A stretch of DNA of 59,702 nucleotides from a virus: the IMG/VR virus record IMGVR_UViG_3300029309_000016, positions 1 through 59,702 of that record; one strand, written 5' to 3'. The notes below the pieces were generated by a model. It searched no databases and was not told where the DNA came from. It saw only the letters and a list, made by a program, of their open reading frames with translations. Below are positions 43,300 through 52,782 of this stretch, one piece after another; position 1 is the stretch's first letter; each line of letters begins with the position of its first letter. The translations under genes and the position numbers were made by a program.

Positions 43300-43431
43300 A
43301 TGTATGAAACAAATGCATTTGAGAGTGAGATATTTGATTATTGCAGGAAGTTAAATAAAGAAATACAAGAAGCAGTGGTGTTATTGAAGACCCATGGATA
43401 TGTGGTCTATGAAAAGGGTAAAAAGAAATAA
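43300..43431 (+). CDS. Small hypothetical protein, first rightward gene
   Basis: 43 residues, MYETNAFESEIFDYCRKLNK, then a helix and GYVVYEKGKKK. It follows a -7 element by 20 bases, which supports the start. It overlaps the next gene. Both this and the next product have a Leu-Leu...GY...K pattern, perhaps a duplication. Function unknown. Confidence 0.55.
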   Translation: MYETNAFESEIFDYCRKLNKEIQEAVVLLKTHGYVVYEKGKKK

Positions 43432-43642
43432 TAAAATTTTTAAAACGACCTCTATAATTGGTAGAGCTCAGGAGCAAGTCGATGCAATGAATCTCCTGAT
43501 AGCTCAGGGATACACTATCCTTGATTTAGAGGGAAATTTTTTGAACAAAGAGACACTTGATATGCCACAAGAAAGCTATCATGGGTCTAGACCTCGGTAT
43601 GATTACGTTAATATATACCAGAGAAAGAAAAAGTCTCTATAA
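43409..43642 (+). CDS. Small hypothetical protein
   Basis: 77 residues from MKRVKRNNKIFKTTSI; an ATG at 43394 gives five more residues. AQEQVDAMNLLIAQGYTILD resembles a helix and strand of a small DNA-binding or tail-assembly protein; the end is basic (YQRKKKSL). No family is recognised. Confidence 0.5.
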   Translation: MKRVKRNNKIFKTTSIIGRAQEQVDAMNLLIAQGYTILDLEGNFLNKETLDMPQESYHGSRPRYDYVNIYQRKKKSL

Positions 43643-43718
43643 ATAGACTCACCTATGAGAACTTTTTTATTTGATATATATTATTAATACATTTGAGTGT
43701 AAAGTAACAATAAATCAA

Positions 43719-44018
43719 ATGGACATAGTTAAACCAGGAGTAGAGTATAAAGCAACCGACTTCGCAGACAACAAAAAATTTCAAACAATTAAATTTACCG
43801 AAAAGCTAGATGGAAAGTTCCAGCCAGGAACCACCAATGAAGAGATAATTAATATCTTAATAGATAGATTTTATAGTTTACAAAAGAAAAATTTTTCAGC
43901 GGAGAACCAATGTATTATACTTCTCCTTAAAAATGTAAGGCAGTTAGTTGCAAAACGTCTGTCTAGAAAAATAGAAAAAGTTATAAAGTATAATGAAAGT
44001 ACAGATACCAACAAGTAG
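43719..44018 (+). CDS. Small hypothetical protein
   Basis: 99 residues from MDIVKPGVEYKATDFADNKK. A longer frame opens at a TTG (43671), but the ATG is the more likely start. The middle KFTEKLDGKFQPGTTNEEII precedes a helical, basic end. It overlaps the next gene by 26 bases. Function unknown. Confidence 0.6.
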   Translation: MDIVKPGVEYKATDFADNKKFQTIKFTEKLDGKFQPGTTNEEIINILIDRFYSLQKKNFSAENQCIILLLKNVRQLVAKRLSRKIEKVIKYNESTDTNK

Positions 44019-44343
44019 TGAAAGATTCCTTCAGGATTATTTATATACTGTAAATGGAATTTTAAAACTGACCAAGACGGAAATTAAAGTTTGTATGGAG
44101 CTCGTTAAAACAAATATAAACGATCCTTGTTCTATATCTAATAGAAAGCAAGTAGCAAAAAATTTGAAATGGGGCAGAGCTATACTTAACAACTCTATCA
44201 AAAGTTTAAAAGACAAGAAGGTCTTAGTTTATAATAAAGACAGTAAACCTAAGTACACCTTTCATCCTATAGTTTATAATTATAAAAATGCCGATTCGGT
44301 TAATTTTGAATTTATAATGCAGGATGGTGAAATACTTTATTGA
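43993..44343 (+). CDS. Winged-helix regulator-like protein
   Basis: 116 residues. LTKTEIKVCMELVKTNINDP, then SNRKQVAKNLKWGRAILNNS and IKSLKDKKVLVYNK, is the usual winged-helix pattern, with a recognition helix at about residues 58-75. A DNA-binding switch for late genes, or a replication initiator, is plausible from its position close to the control region. Family not named. Confidence 0.65.
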   Translation: MKVQIPTSSERFLQDYLYTVNGILKLTKTEIKVCMELVKTNINDPCSISNRKQVAKNLKWGRAILNNSIKSLKDKKVLVYNKDSKPKYTFHPIVYNYKNADSVNFEFIMQDGEILY

Positions 44344-44530
44344 TGTCAGGGTTGTTGGGTTAGAAAATGTATATGCATTTATTTCTATGCAAGAAGTACA
44401 GTTTCACGCTAGAGACGTATCTTTTGAGTATGATTTACTAATGCCGTCTGATGAGTTTGATACATATATTGTTAGATGTTGGATTAATCCAGCAGATATT
44501 GTAAATTTAGGTTTAGAAGATGGCTCGTAA
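44324..44530 (+). CDS. Small hypothetical protein
   Basis: 68 residues, MVKYFIDVRVVGLENVYAFI, then acidic EYDLLMPSDEFDTYIV and NPADIVNLGLEDGS. It overlaps the upstream regulator by 20 bases and the downstream basic gene by 11. No family is recognised. Confidence 0.6.
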   Translation: MVKYFIDVRVVGLENVYAFISMQEVQFHARDVSFEYDLLMPSDEFDTYIVRCWINPADIVNLGLEDGS

Positions 44531-44657
44531 AGTAGTAAATAATTATTATAAAAAAGTTAGAAAAAAAAGACCAGGTGTTCATTCTAAGAACAGATTTACC
44601 AAACAAAAAGGAGGTAAATATTATGATGGACCTAGGTACAGAGGACAAGGAAGATAA
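44520..44657 (+). CDS. Small basic protein, RPGVHSK/YRGQGR type
   Basis: 45 residues, MARKVVNNYYKKVRKKRPGV, then HSKNRFTKQKGGKYYDGPRY ending RGQGR. The RPGVHSK core and YRGQGR end are a short conserved protein that I recognise from several marine phages, usually near terminase. Strongly basic; role unknown. Confidence 0.7.
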   Translation: MARKVVNNYYKKVRKKRPGVHSKNRFTKQKGGKYYDGPRYRGQGR

Positions 44658-44665
44658 TAAACAGT

Positions 44666-44908
44666 ATGGCAAAGAATAAATTAAAACAAGAAATATATAA
44701 AGAAATAAAGGAGGAGATGGGTGGAAACATAGAAGAGATTGAGAGCATATGTGAATCTCAGTTTCAGTTTCTAGCATATACGATGAGTAAGGGAGAGTTT
44801 GATGGTGTAAGATTATCGTACTTTGGTAGGTTCCATGTAAATCCAAATAGACTTAAAAATTTAAATCATGAGGCTTTTCAAAGAAGACAACTTCAACATA
44901 GTGATTGA
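44666..44908 (+). CDS. HU/IHF-like DNA-binding protein
   Basis: 80 residues. KEEMGGNIEEIESICESQFQ, then GEFDGVRLSYFGRFHVNPNR, recalls the second half of the HU/IHF fold: LSYFGRF sits where HU has LPGFGTF, before the DNA-bending arm. It is shorter than the family's usual 90 residues. crAss-like phages encode such IHF subunits near the terminase and portal genes, which agrees with its place here. It may bend DNA for packaging. It overlaps the next gene by 41 bases. Confidence 0.65.
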   Translation: MAKNKLKQEIYKEIKEEMGGNIEEIESICESQFQFLAYTMSKGEFDGVRLSYFGRFHVNPNRLKNLNHEAFQRRQLQHSD

Positions 44909-45440
44909 TCCGGAAGCTAAAATCATTCCAGAATTTAAAAAAATAATAACAAGTGATAAAGACAGAAAAAAACGTAACGCACACAGAGAACTATCCTATA
45001 TTTACTTCATGTGCGACTATAGATCTCCCTACTCAATATATCCTAAAGAAGAGAGAAAACAAAGACTTATCAAAGACTTACAATTTAACGAAGACACTCC
45101 AGTCACCAAACTCGTACAGATGGGCATGGACAAGTACAATGAACTTCAGCGTACACCAACAATCACCAGCCTCAAAGCAATCAAAGAAGGACTCTTAACT
45201 TCTGCTAGAGTTATAAATGCATTACGATCACAAATAGAAAACTCTCTAGATCTTGTAGATGGAGAGGAAGATAAAGACATTGGTAACATAATGAAAGATG
45301 TTACTAAACTACTAGAGGTGTCTGAGAAATTACCTAAAGCAATAGATACAATAAATGCTTTAGAAGAAAAAGTTAAAAAAGAACAAGCTAATGAATCTAA
45401 GATTCGTGGCGGTGGAACTAAAGGAATGTTTGAAGACTAA
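44868..45440 (+). CDS. Conserved pre-terminase protein, small-terminase candidate
   Basis: 190 residues. RNAHRELSYIYFMCDYRSPY followed by SIYPKEERKQRLIKDL is a conserved block in Bacteroidetes phages close to the terminase. The second half is a helical coiled coil (about 110-175, TKLLEVSEKLPKAIDTINAL). The position between the HU/IHF-like gene and the large terminase fits a small terminase or packaging accessory, but no DNA-binding motif is evident. Confidence 0.5.
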   Translation: MRLFKEDNFNIVIDPEAKIIPEFKKIITSDKDRKKRNAHRELSYIYFMCDYRSPYSIYPKEERKQRLIKDLQFNEDTPVTKLVQMGMDKYNELQRTPTITSLKAIKEGLLTSARVINALRSQIENSLDLVDGEEDKDIGNIMKDVTKLLEVSEKLPKAIDTINALEEKVKKEQANESKIRGGGTKGMFED

Positions 45441-45814
45441 TGGCAAAAATTAAATTTAATACTAATTCTAAACTTAAATGTATCTGTGGACACAAGTTAC
45501 GTATCACAGATGTAGGTGAGGATGGTATAAAGTTTGAGAAATTTTGCCCACAGTGTGGACGTACGACTCATGTAGATGATAAAGGAAATGAATCTGGATC
45601 AGAGTTTGTACCATATGGAGCTGCACATTTTATATATGATAAGGATATAACCAAAAACTTTAGTGGTACAATAGAAAGAGAAAATGATCTAAAAGGATTA
45701 CAAGGGTATTGTCATCACCAATATGAAAATGGAGAAAGCTTTTATCTAGTAATATCTAGAATAAAAGAAGACGGCAGCGTAGAAACCATAAAAAAAGACT
45801 ACACAAAAAAATAA
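45440..45814 (+). CDS. Zinc-ribbon protein before terminase
   Basis: 124 residues. A four-cysteine ribbon, KLKCICGHKLRITDVGED and FCPQCGRTTHVDDKG, occupies the first 60 residues. The rest is beta-rich. It is translationally coupled to both neighbours (one-base overlaps). A role in packaging or late transcription is plausible, not shown. Confidence 0.65.
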   Translation: MAKIKFNTNSKLKCICGHKLRITDVGEDGIKFEKFCPQCGRTTHVDDKGNESGSEFVPYGAAHFIYDKDITKNFSGTIERENDLKGLQGYCHHQYENGESFYLVISRIKEDGSVETIKKDYTKK

Positions 45815-47772
45815 TGTTTGTAAATACACGGGAGTTTAGCAGAGAAGCACAAAAGTTTGTAAGATTAGGCTATTATTGCGAAGATCCACCAGGTAGCGCA
45901 CCTTTTTATGAGTATTGGACAGAGCAACTTAGACGATGTAAAGAAGGATATACAGTGGGAGACACTAGAATTACAGGACATCACTACTTTTATCTAAATT
46001 TTTGCAGAATAAAACTAACAGAACAGATAGGAGAACGCAAAGCTGGACTAAAAACTGTATCATTCCCTAATTTTTGGGACGGAGACTATCATTATTTTAA
46101 TGCATTAGAGGATGCTGCGTCTAAAGGACTGCATCTTATAGTAGCAAAAGCTAGACGTAAAGGATTTAGCTACAAAAATGCTGCCATATCTGCTAATTTG
46201 TACAATACAACTAAGAATTCTTACACATTGTTGTGTGCTCACGACAAAAAGTACCTATATCCTAAAGGTATTATGACAATGGTCACTGATTACATGAATT
46301 TTGTAAACGAACACACCGGATGGCAAAAAAGGAGGCAAGTTGTAGACAAGATAAACCATAAGAGAGCAAGTTATCTACAGTATATCAATAAACAAGCCAT
46401 AGAAAAAGGATATAAGTCAGAGGTAGAAGCAATTACTTTCAAAGACAATCCAGATGCTGCAAGAGGTAAGGATGCATCACTAGTTATATTTGAAGAGTGT
46501 GGTGCATTTAATAATTTAAAAGCATCCTATTTAGCAACACGTCCTTGTGTTGAGGATGGTGGTGTAGTAACTGGACAGATTGTTTTATTTGGTACAGGTG
46601 GTGATATGGAAGGTGGTACAATTGACTTTGAGTCTATGTTTTACAATCCAGAAGCATATGATCTGTATCCTTTTGATAATGTATGGGATGAAGGAGGAGA
46701 AGGGAGCACATGTGGTTTTTTCTTTCCATCGTTTCAAAACAAAATAGGTTACATGGATGAGAATGGAAACTCTTTAACCAAAGCTGCTAAGCAAATAGAA
46801 GAGGCTAAAAGAGAACAACTCAAAAAGGAAGCCAAAGATGCAAATACACTAGATAAGTATGTTACAGAGTATCCTTGGATGCCTAGAGAAGCTTTCTTAC
46901 AACAAAGAGGTAACATGTTTCCTGGAGGAGCACTAGTAGCATGGCGTAATGAATTAATGCGTACAGGACTACATACTAAAATGGCAGTAAATGGTATGTT
47001 AATAGAAACAGATAAAGGAATAGTATTTAGACCTAGTGATAAAGTTAGACCTGTTATGAAGTTTCCACATAATAAAACTGATAATATTTCTGGATGTGTT
47101 GTAGTATATCAATCTCCTGATGGATCTGGATCAGATATACCAGATGATCTATACTTTATAGTACATGACCCGTATGCAAGTGATGGATTCGGAGCTTCAT
47201 TAGGTGCAGCTTATGTTATTAAACGAATCAATCCACATTCTAAACCAGATGATATGATTGTAGCATCTTATGTGGGTAGACCAGATACTCAAGATGAATA
47301 TAACTATAATTTATTTCTGTTAGCTAGATATTTTAACGCAAGGATTGGATTTGAAAATGATAGAGGTGAAGTCATACCCTATGCAAAAAGACATAAGCTA
47401 CTAAATTATCTTATGCCAGAAGCAGAAATATTTGATAAAACAGACGGAGTAAAAATACGTAAACTAAACAGAACTTATGGTACATCTATGGGATCACAAC
47501 ATAGAAAAAACCAAGCAGAAATATATTTAAGAGACTGGTTAAAATCACAAAGAGGTAGACAAGAAGATGGTTTACCTAAACTAAACTTGCATTACATATA
47601 TGATATTGCATTGATAGATGAGCTTATAAAATATGGAAAAAAGGGAAACTTTGACCGTGTTTCAGCTCTATTAGTTGGTATGTTTCACATGAAAGATCTC
47701 TATAATAAGGAGCTAGAGGAGTCTTATGAAGAATCTGAGGATTCCTTTTTCAATAGAAGATTTTTTCAGTAA
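45814..47772 (+). CDS. terL: Terminase large subunit
   Basis: 652 residues. The ATPase has a variant Walker A in VAKARRKGFSYKNA (112-119) and Walker B VIFEECGAF (E227, E228), followed by the coupling strand IVLFGTGGD. The nuclease has HDPYASDG (D452), then IGFENDRGEV, and late FDRVSALLVGMFH, the usual three acidic clusters of the RNase H-like fold. It packages DNA into the prohead with the portal gene just downstream. Typical large-terminase size. Confidence 0.9.
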   Translation: MFVNTREFSREAQKFVRLGYYCEDPPGSAPFYEYWTEQLRRCKEGYTVGDTRITGHHYFYLNFCRIKLTEQIGERKAGLKTVSFPNFWDGDYHYFNALEDAASKGLHLIVAKARRKGFSYKNAAISANLYNTTKNSYTLLCAHDKKYLYPKGIMTMVTDYMNFVNEHTGWQKRRQVVDKINHKRASYLQYINKQAIEKGYKSEVEAITFKDNPDAARGKDASLVIFEECGAFNNLKASYLATRPCVEDGGVVTGQIVLFGTGGDMEGGTIDFESMFYNPEAYDLYPFDNVWDEGGEGSTCGFFFPSFQNKIGYMDENGNSLTKAAKQIEEAKREQLKKEAKDANTLDKYVTEYPWMPREAFLQQRGNMFPGGALVAWRNELMRTGLHTKMAVNGMLIETDKGIVFRPSDKVRPVMKFPHNKTDNISGCVVVYQSPDGSGSDIPDDLYFIVHDPYASDGFGASLGAAYVIKRINPHSKPDDMIVASYVGRPDTQDEYNYNLFLLARYFNARIGFENDRGEVIPYAKRHKLLNYLMPEAEIFDKTDGVKIRKLNRTYGTSMGSQHRKNQAEIYLRDWLKSQRGRQEDGLPKLNLHYIYDIALIDELIKYGKKGNFDRVSALLVGMFHMKDLYNKELEESYEESEDSFFNRRFFQ

Positions 47773-47784
47773 TTTGTAAATGAT

Positions 47785-50037
47785 ATGAGTAGCATTCCTA
47801 AGCAAAAGCTTCCACGTAGTCGGAAGACTAGGGAGTGGGGGAAAAATTCGATGAACGCCTATATTGATAGAAGTAGATTTTCTAATCAACATAAATCTGC
47901 TATGCATAAATTCTACGATGCATACAACGGCAACCTAAATGAGAATGACTATAACTATGTCATCAATCCATACAACTCAGAAAAGCACAAAACAAAAGGA
48001 TTTCCTGCAAGATTACGTAATTACAATATTATAAAACCTGTAGTAGATTTATTATTAGGTGAAAAAGCAAAAAGACCTTTTAATCACCAAGTAGTTGTAC
48101 GTAATTCTGATATGCAATCTATGCAACAAGTAGTTGTAAAGGATGAACTAAAAAAATATCTAGAACAAAAGTTTATTAATGATTTAAATGAATTAGGAGT
48201 AGAAACAGGTATGCCTACTGAAGAATTACCTGAATTAGGAGAGCTAGAACAAGAAATATACTCTAATTACAAAGATATTAGAGCTATTATGGGTCAAGAA
48301 TCCCTTGATTACCTAATTGATAGACTTGAATTACCAGATCAATTTCAGACTGCATTCTTTGATTGGTTAGTTGCAGGAGAATGTTATACATATAAAGATG
48401 TATGTATGAATGACTGTGATTATGAAATTGTATCCCCTCTAGATGTAGATTATGAAAAATCTCCTGATATTCAGTTTATAGAAGATGGAGATTGGTGTGT
48501 AAGAAAGAAAATAATGAGCGTAAATGCTATTGTAGATAACTTTTACGATGTTCTTAAACCGGCAGATATAGATAGATTGGAGAAACCTTCTCAAAAAAAG
48601 AGCATGGGGTTCATATCTCCTTTCAGCGGAAACTACTCATCGCAAGATGCAGAAAGGTTTGCGGAAGTATTACATGTTGTGTGGAAATCCTTCGCACGTG
48701 TGGGAATACTAACATATTTTGATGAATTAGGTCAAGAACAGTCGGTTGTTGTTGACGAAACGTACAAAGTAAATCCAGATAATAACGAAAGTATAGAATA
48801 CTTTTGGGTTAATCAGGTTTGGGAAGGGTACCGAATAGACGGTGATATATTTGTAAATATTAGACCACATCAGGTACAAAGAAATGAAATGTCAAATCTT
48901 TCCATATGTAAACTCCCCTACAACGGAAGAATCTACTCAAATAGACATTCAGATCAAGTATCTGTAGTATCTATGGGCGTACCCTACCAAATCCTATACA
49001 ATATATTTCACTATAGATTAGAATTATCTATTGCTAAAAATAAAGATAAGATCATGTTAATGGAAATGAACACTATTCCAAAAAGGCATGGTTGGGATGA
49101 AGAGAAGTTTATGTACTACGCAGATGCAATGGGCTTTGCTTTCATAGATTCTACAGCAGAGGGTAAACGTGGTGAAAGAGTGTCGTTCAATCAATTCCAG
49201 GTATTAGACATGAGTTTAGGTCAATACATAGCTTCTCAATTCCAACTACTACAAGCTATAAAAGCAGAGTGGGAAGAGTTAATAGGAATATCTAGACAAC
49301 GTAAAGGACAAGTACAAGCATCTGATGGTATTGGTGCTACTGAAAGGGCAGTATTCCAATCATCTGTAGTTACTGAAGAAATGTTTAGACGATTTGATAA
49401 GTTAGTTGAAAGAGAGTTTAACGGATTATTAGATGTAGCTAAAGTTGCATGGAAAGACGGACTTAAAACTCAGTATATAACAAGTGACTTTAGACAAGCA
49501 GTATTAGATATAGATCCTGGAATGTTCCAAGAAGCTGAATTTGGAGTATTTGTTAAGAACAACTCAATAGAAGCAGACAAACTAAGAGCATTAAAACAAC
49601 TAACATTATCATTTGCACAGAATGGTAGCAGTCCAGTTACTATAGCAGAAATATTAGAAGGTAGTAACTTTAGTAAGATTAAAGAAAAACTAGCAGAGGT
49701 AGATGCTAAAGAAAAGGAGCTACAAGCAGCACAGGCACAACAGCAACAACAGATGGCTCAAATGCAACAACAAGCACAGTTAGCTGATAAACAAGCAGAT
49801 AGACAGTTTACAGCTGAACAAAATCAATTAGACAGAGATGCAAAAATGGACATTGAAGAAATGAAAGTAGCATCTAAAGTTGTAGATCAAGATATGAACA
49901 ACAACGGAATTAATGACGCAGTTGATTTAGAACGTGTGCGATTAGAAAGAGAAAAGCTTGATTTGAAAAGAAAAGAGCTAAATGATAAAAAAGAAATTGC
50001 TAATAAACAAATAGAAGCCCAAAAGGGTAAAAAATAA
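47785..50037 (+). CDS. Portal protein
   Basis: 750 residues, directly after the large terminase. IKPVVDLLLGEKAKRPFNHQ near the N-terminus and the long central helical region fit a phage portal that carries the packaging ring. The C-terminal ~120 residues are Gln-rich coiled coil (QAQQQQQMAQMQQQAQLADK) with a calcium-like loop DQDMNNNGINDAVDLERV. This tail is probably inside the capsid. Called from position, size and these features. Confidence 0.85.
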   Translation: MSSIPKQKLPRSRKTREWGKNSMNAYIDRSRFSNQHKSAMHKFYDAYNGNLNENDYNYVINPYNSEKHKTKGFPARLRNYNIIKPVVDLLLGEKAKRPFNHQVVVRNSDMQSMQQVVVKDELKKYLEQKFINDLNELGVETGMPTEELPELGELEQEIYSNYKDIRAIMGQESLDYLIDRLELPDQFQTAFFDWLVAGECYTYKDVCMNDCDYEIVSPLDVDYEKSPDIQFIEDGDWCVRKKIMSVNAIVDNFYDVLKPADIDRLEKPSQKKSMGFISPFSGNYSSQDAERFAEVLHVVWKSFARVGILTYFDELGQEQSVVVDETYKVNPDNNESIEYFWVNQVWEGYRIDGDIFVNIRPHQVQRNEMSNLSICKLPYNGRIYSNRHSDQVSVVSMGVPYQILYNIFHYRLELSIAKNKDKIMLMEMNTIPKRHGWDEEKFMYYADAMGFAFIDSTAEGKRGERVSFNQFQVLDMSLGQYIASQFQLLQAIKAEWEELIGISRQRKGQVQASDGIGATERAVFQSSVVTEEMFRRFDKLVEREFNGLLDVAKVAWKDGLKTQYITSDFRQAVLDIDPGMFQEAEFGVFVKNNSIEADKLRALKQLTLSFAQNGSSPVTIAEILEGSNFSKIKEKLAEVDAKEKELQAAQAQQQQQMAQMQQQAQLADKQADRQFTAEQNQLDRDAKMDIEEMKVASKVVDQDMNNNGINDAVDLERVRLEREKLDLKRKELNDKKEIANKQIEAQKGKK

Positions 50038-50117
50038 TAAAAAATGTCTATATAAAGGTGTTTATGTAGACAAAGATAAACATAAAAAACTAGTATAATT
50101 TAATTAATTTTGTAACA

Positions 50118-51242
50118 ATGAGTAAAGAAGAAAACTTAGATTTATCTAAGGTGACTGTAAGTCAACTATTAGATGATCAACAAATTCCGGAGTCTACAGA
50201 TCCGAAACAAGAAGAAAAACCTGTAGAAAACACTACTGAAGAGGTAGTAGAAGAGACTCAAGAGGAGTCGGTTCCTGAACAAGAAACTACAGATGAAGAA
50301 ACTGTAGAGGAAGTAAAGGAAGAACAAACAGAAGAAGCGGAACAACCCGTGGCTGAGAACACTGAGTCTGATGAGACAGATTCAGAGCCTTCAATAGTAT
50401 CAACCTTAATAGAAAGATTAGGGTATGATATACAAGGAGAGTTTAGTGATGATTACGATGGTATTGTCGGAGTTACTAAGGAAGCAGCTACAAAGATGGC
50501 AGAAGAACAGTTTCAACAAGTATTTTCAGCATTTCCAGATATACAAGAATACCTTAATTATAGAGTGTCAGGAGGAGATCCTGATAAATACTTTGAGGTA
50601 GCAGCAAAAGAGATTGATTTCTCTAAGCTGGAAGTTAATGAAAAGGATGTCGGAATGCAAAGAAAGATCTTAGAAACGTTTCTAACTTCTCAGGGATATG
50701 AACCAGAAGAAGTAACAGATACAATTCAAGATTATGAAGATGCTAAGATTCTGTATAAAAATGCTGGTAGAGCAGTGAAGAAACTAGCAGTTGCACAAGC
50801 AAATGCAAAAGAAACTTTACTAAAACAGCAGCAAGAAGAAGCAAAAGTTGTAGCTCAGCAAACCAAAGAAACTTGGAATAATATTAACCAAATTGTTAAT
50901 AAAGGAAAGTTGAAAGACTTTACTATTCCAGAGGCAGACAAGAAGAAGTTCTATAATTGGATGTCGGTCCCAGTTGATCAACAAGGAAGAAGTCAACGAA
51001 TTATAGACAGAGAGAAGCTAGATCAAGAGTCCATACTTGCTATGGAATACCTTATGTATAAGGGACTTGATTTGTCGAAGTTAATCAACACCAAAGCAAC
51101 TACAAGGCAGGCAGTGAATTTAAAAGCAAAATTAAAAGCTAATTCACAAACTGCATCCAGAAGAATGAAGGGTAACAAAGGAGGGTATAATAAAACTAGT
51201 AAAAGACCGAATATCCCATCTTTAGATAAGTTATTAGGATAA
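50118..51242 (+). CDS. Scaffolding-like protein
   Basis: 374 residues. The first 95 are strongly acidic and disordered (EEKPVENTTEEVVEETQEES, then EETVEEVKEEQTEEAEQP). The remainder is helical, and the C-terminus is basic (KLKANSQTASRRMKGNKGGY). This charge layout, between portal and major capsid, is that of a capsid scaffold. The 80-base gap before it can fold into competing hairpins. Confidence 0.65.
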   Translation: MSKEENLDLSKVTVSQLLDDQQIPESTDPKQEEKPVENTTEEVVEETQEESVPEQETTDEETVEEVKEEQTEEAEQPVAENTESDETDSEPSIVSTLIERLGYDIQGEFSDDYDGIVGVTKEAATKMAEEQFQQVFSAFPDIQEYLNYRVSGGDPDKYFEVAAKEIDFSKLEVNEKDVGMQRKILETFLTSQGYEPEEVTDTIQDYEDAKILYKNAGRAVKKLAVAQANAKETLLKQQQEEAKVVAQQTKETWNNINQIVNKGKLKDFTIPEADKKKFYNWMSVPVDQQGRSQRIIDREKLDQESILAMEYLMYKGLDLSKLINTKATTRQAVNLKAKLKANSQTASRRMKGNKGGYNKTSKRPNIPSLDKLLG

Positions 51243-51276
51243 GTTTAATTTTTAATTTTAATTTAATTTTTTTATC

Positions 51277-52713
51277 ATGGCAGCAGATAATTTAAAAAAG
51301 CTTCGTTTATACGAAGACATTTTCAACGCTGAGGGTATGACTGATGAGAACTCATTAGCGAACGCCCTTTTAACTCAGCCTGATGTACTGTCACCGGTAA
51401 TAACTCATCTAGCAGGAAGAGAAGATAAGAGGTTTCCTCTATCTTTCCTAACTGAAGGACAGGGAGCTATCAAGTACATCAACGACATTGAGTATGACTA
51501 TCCAGTAATGGGTAGAATTAACAAAACTGTAGAATCAAGCTCATTAGTGAGCGGTTCTGGAGTTAACTTCACTAGATTCAAAGTAAAGTTCAATGAAAAA
51601 TGGTTCATTAAGCAATACATTATTGAAAGTGAAGAAGGAATCCAAGCAAGAGTAATGACTGATCCTGTCGAATCAGACGGAGGTTGGGTATATACTTTAC
51701 AATTAGTTACTGCAGATGCAGCTGACTCTGTTGGCAGCGCAAACTGTGCAGGAAAGAAATGGGTACAATTATTTGCACCTACTGCAATTTCTGGATCAGT
51801 TGGTAACGAAAGTAATTGGGTTGCTCCATCTAAAATGAGAAACCAAATCTCTTTAATCAGAAAATCTTACCGATATGAAGGTAATATGCCTGACAAAGTG
51901 GTTAACTTCGAATTTAATGTAGATGGCAGAAAAACAAATCTATGGTATGACTTTGAAGAGTATCAGCACATGCTGAGATGGAAAGAAGAAACAGAGTATG
52001 CTCTGTGGTATTCTAAGTACAACAGATCTTCAGATGGTACTATTAATTTGAAGGATGACAATAACAAGCCTATTCCAATCGGAGCAGGAGTTATTGAGCA
52101 AATTCCTAACGTTGATACGTATTCTTCACTAACAACTACTAAGATCAAATCTGTAGTAAGAGATGCATTATATGGTGCTTCTGATGCTCAGCAAATGAAC
52201 ATTGTGTTGTTTACAGGAATCGGTGGTATGGAAGAATTTGATAACGCTATGAAGAGCGAGATCAGTTCTGGTACTTACATCAAAAACACAGATCCATCTA
52301 ACTTTATTTCTGGTAGTGGTTCTAACCTACAATTAGGAGGTTATTTCACTTCTTACCAGCATATTGATGGTCACGTGATTACAGTAAGACACTTACCATT
52401 ATTCGACCACGGTGCGAGATCACTAAACAGTCCAAAACATCCTGTTTCTGGTTTACCACTAGAATCTTATAGAATGTTATTCCTTGATATGTCTACATAT
52501 GATGGAGAAACTAACGTTCAAATGGTTTCTAGAAAAGGTAGAGAACTAGTAAGATGGGCAGTAGCTGGTGCTTCTGTTCCTCCAGGATTTAGCGGTGGTA
52601 ACTCACTAAGAGCAAACGATGTAGACGGTGCATCAGTTCACTTCATGAAAGAAACTGGTATTGCAATCAGAAGAGCTACAAATTGTTTACACTTAGAGTG
52701 TGTGAAATCATAA
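51277..52713 (+). CDS. Major capsid protein, HK97-type by context
   Basis: 478 residues after the scaffold-like gene, with an unusually A/T-rich leader and a strong hairpin after it, as for the most expressed structural gene. NLKKLRLYEDIFNAEGMTDE and ALLTQPDVLSPVITHLAGRE at the start, then a core strand region (YTLQLVTADAADS), match major capsid proteins of crAss-like phages as I recall them. Codons here are less AT-biased than elsewhere, as expected for high expression. Confidence 0.8.
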   Translation: MAADNLKKLRLYEDIFNAEGMTDENSLANALLTQPDVLSPVITHLAGREDKRFPLSFLTEGQGAIKYINDIEYDYPVMGRINKTVESSSLVSGSGVNFTRFKVKFNEKWFIKQYIIESEEGIQARVMTDPVESDGGWVYTLQLVTADAADSVGSANCAGKKWVQLFAPTAISGSVGNESNWVAPSKMRNQISLIRKSYRYEGNMPDKVVNFEFNVDGRKTNLWYDFEEYQHMLRWKEETEYALWYSKYNRSSDGTINLKDDNNKPIPIGAGVIEQIPNVDTYSSLTTTKIKSVVRDALYGASDAQQMNIVLFTGIGGMEEFDNAMKSEISSGTYIKNTDPSNFISGSGSNLQLGGYFTSYQHIDGHVITVRHLPLFDHGARSLNSPKHPVSGLPLESYRMLFLDMSTYDGETNVQMVSRKGRELVRWAVAGASVPPGFSGGNSLRANDVDGASVHFMKETGIAIRRATNCLHLECVKS

Positions 52714-52719
52714 ATTTCT

Positions 52720-52760
52720 TTTCAGAAGAGAGGGGACCAACGTCCCCTTTTCTTTCTGAA
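52720..52760 (+). terminator. Terminator after the major capsid gene
   Basis: AGGGGAC-CAAC-GTCCCCT followed by TTTCTTTCT, with partly paired outer arms (TTCAGAA and TTCTGAA), seven bases after the capsid stop. A Rho-independent hairpin that would give extra capsid messages. Confidence 0.85.
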
Positions 52761-52782
52761 TTTAACCTTTAATAATTTTAAC

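Noticed and set aside
49700-49830. Gln-rich repeat as a CRISPR or tandem repeat
   Set aside because: It is in-frame coding for the coiled-coil tail of the portal, with no regular spacers.
50038-50117. Promoter TAATTTTG before the scaffold-like gene
   Set aside because: The element ends five bases before the ATG, too close for a -7 element unless the message is leaderless.
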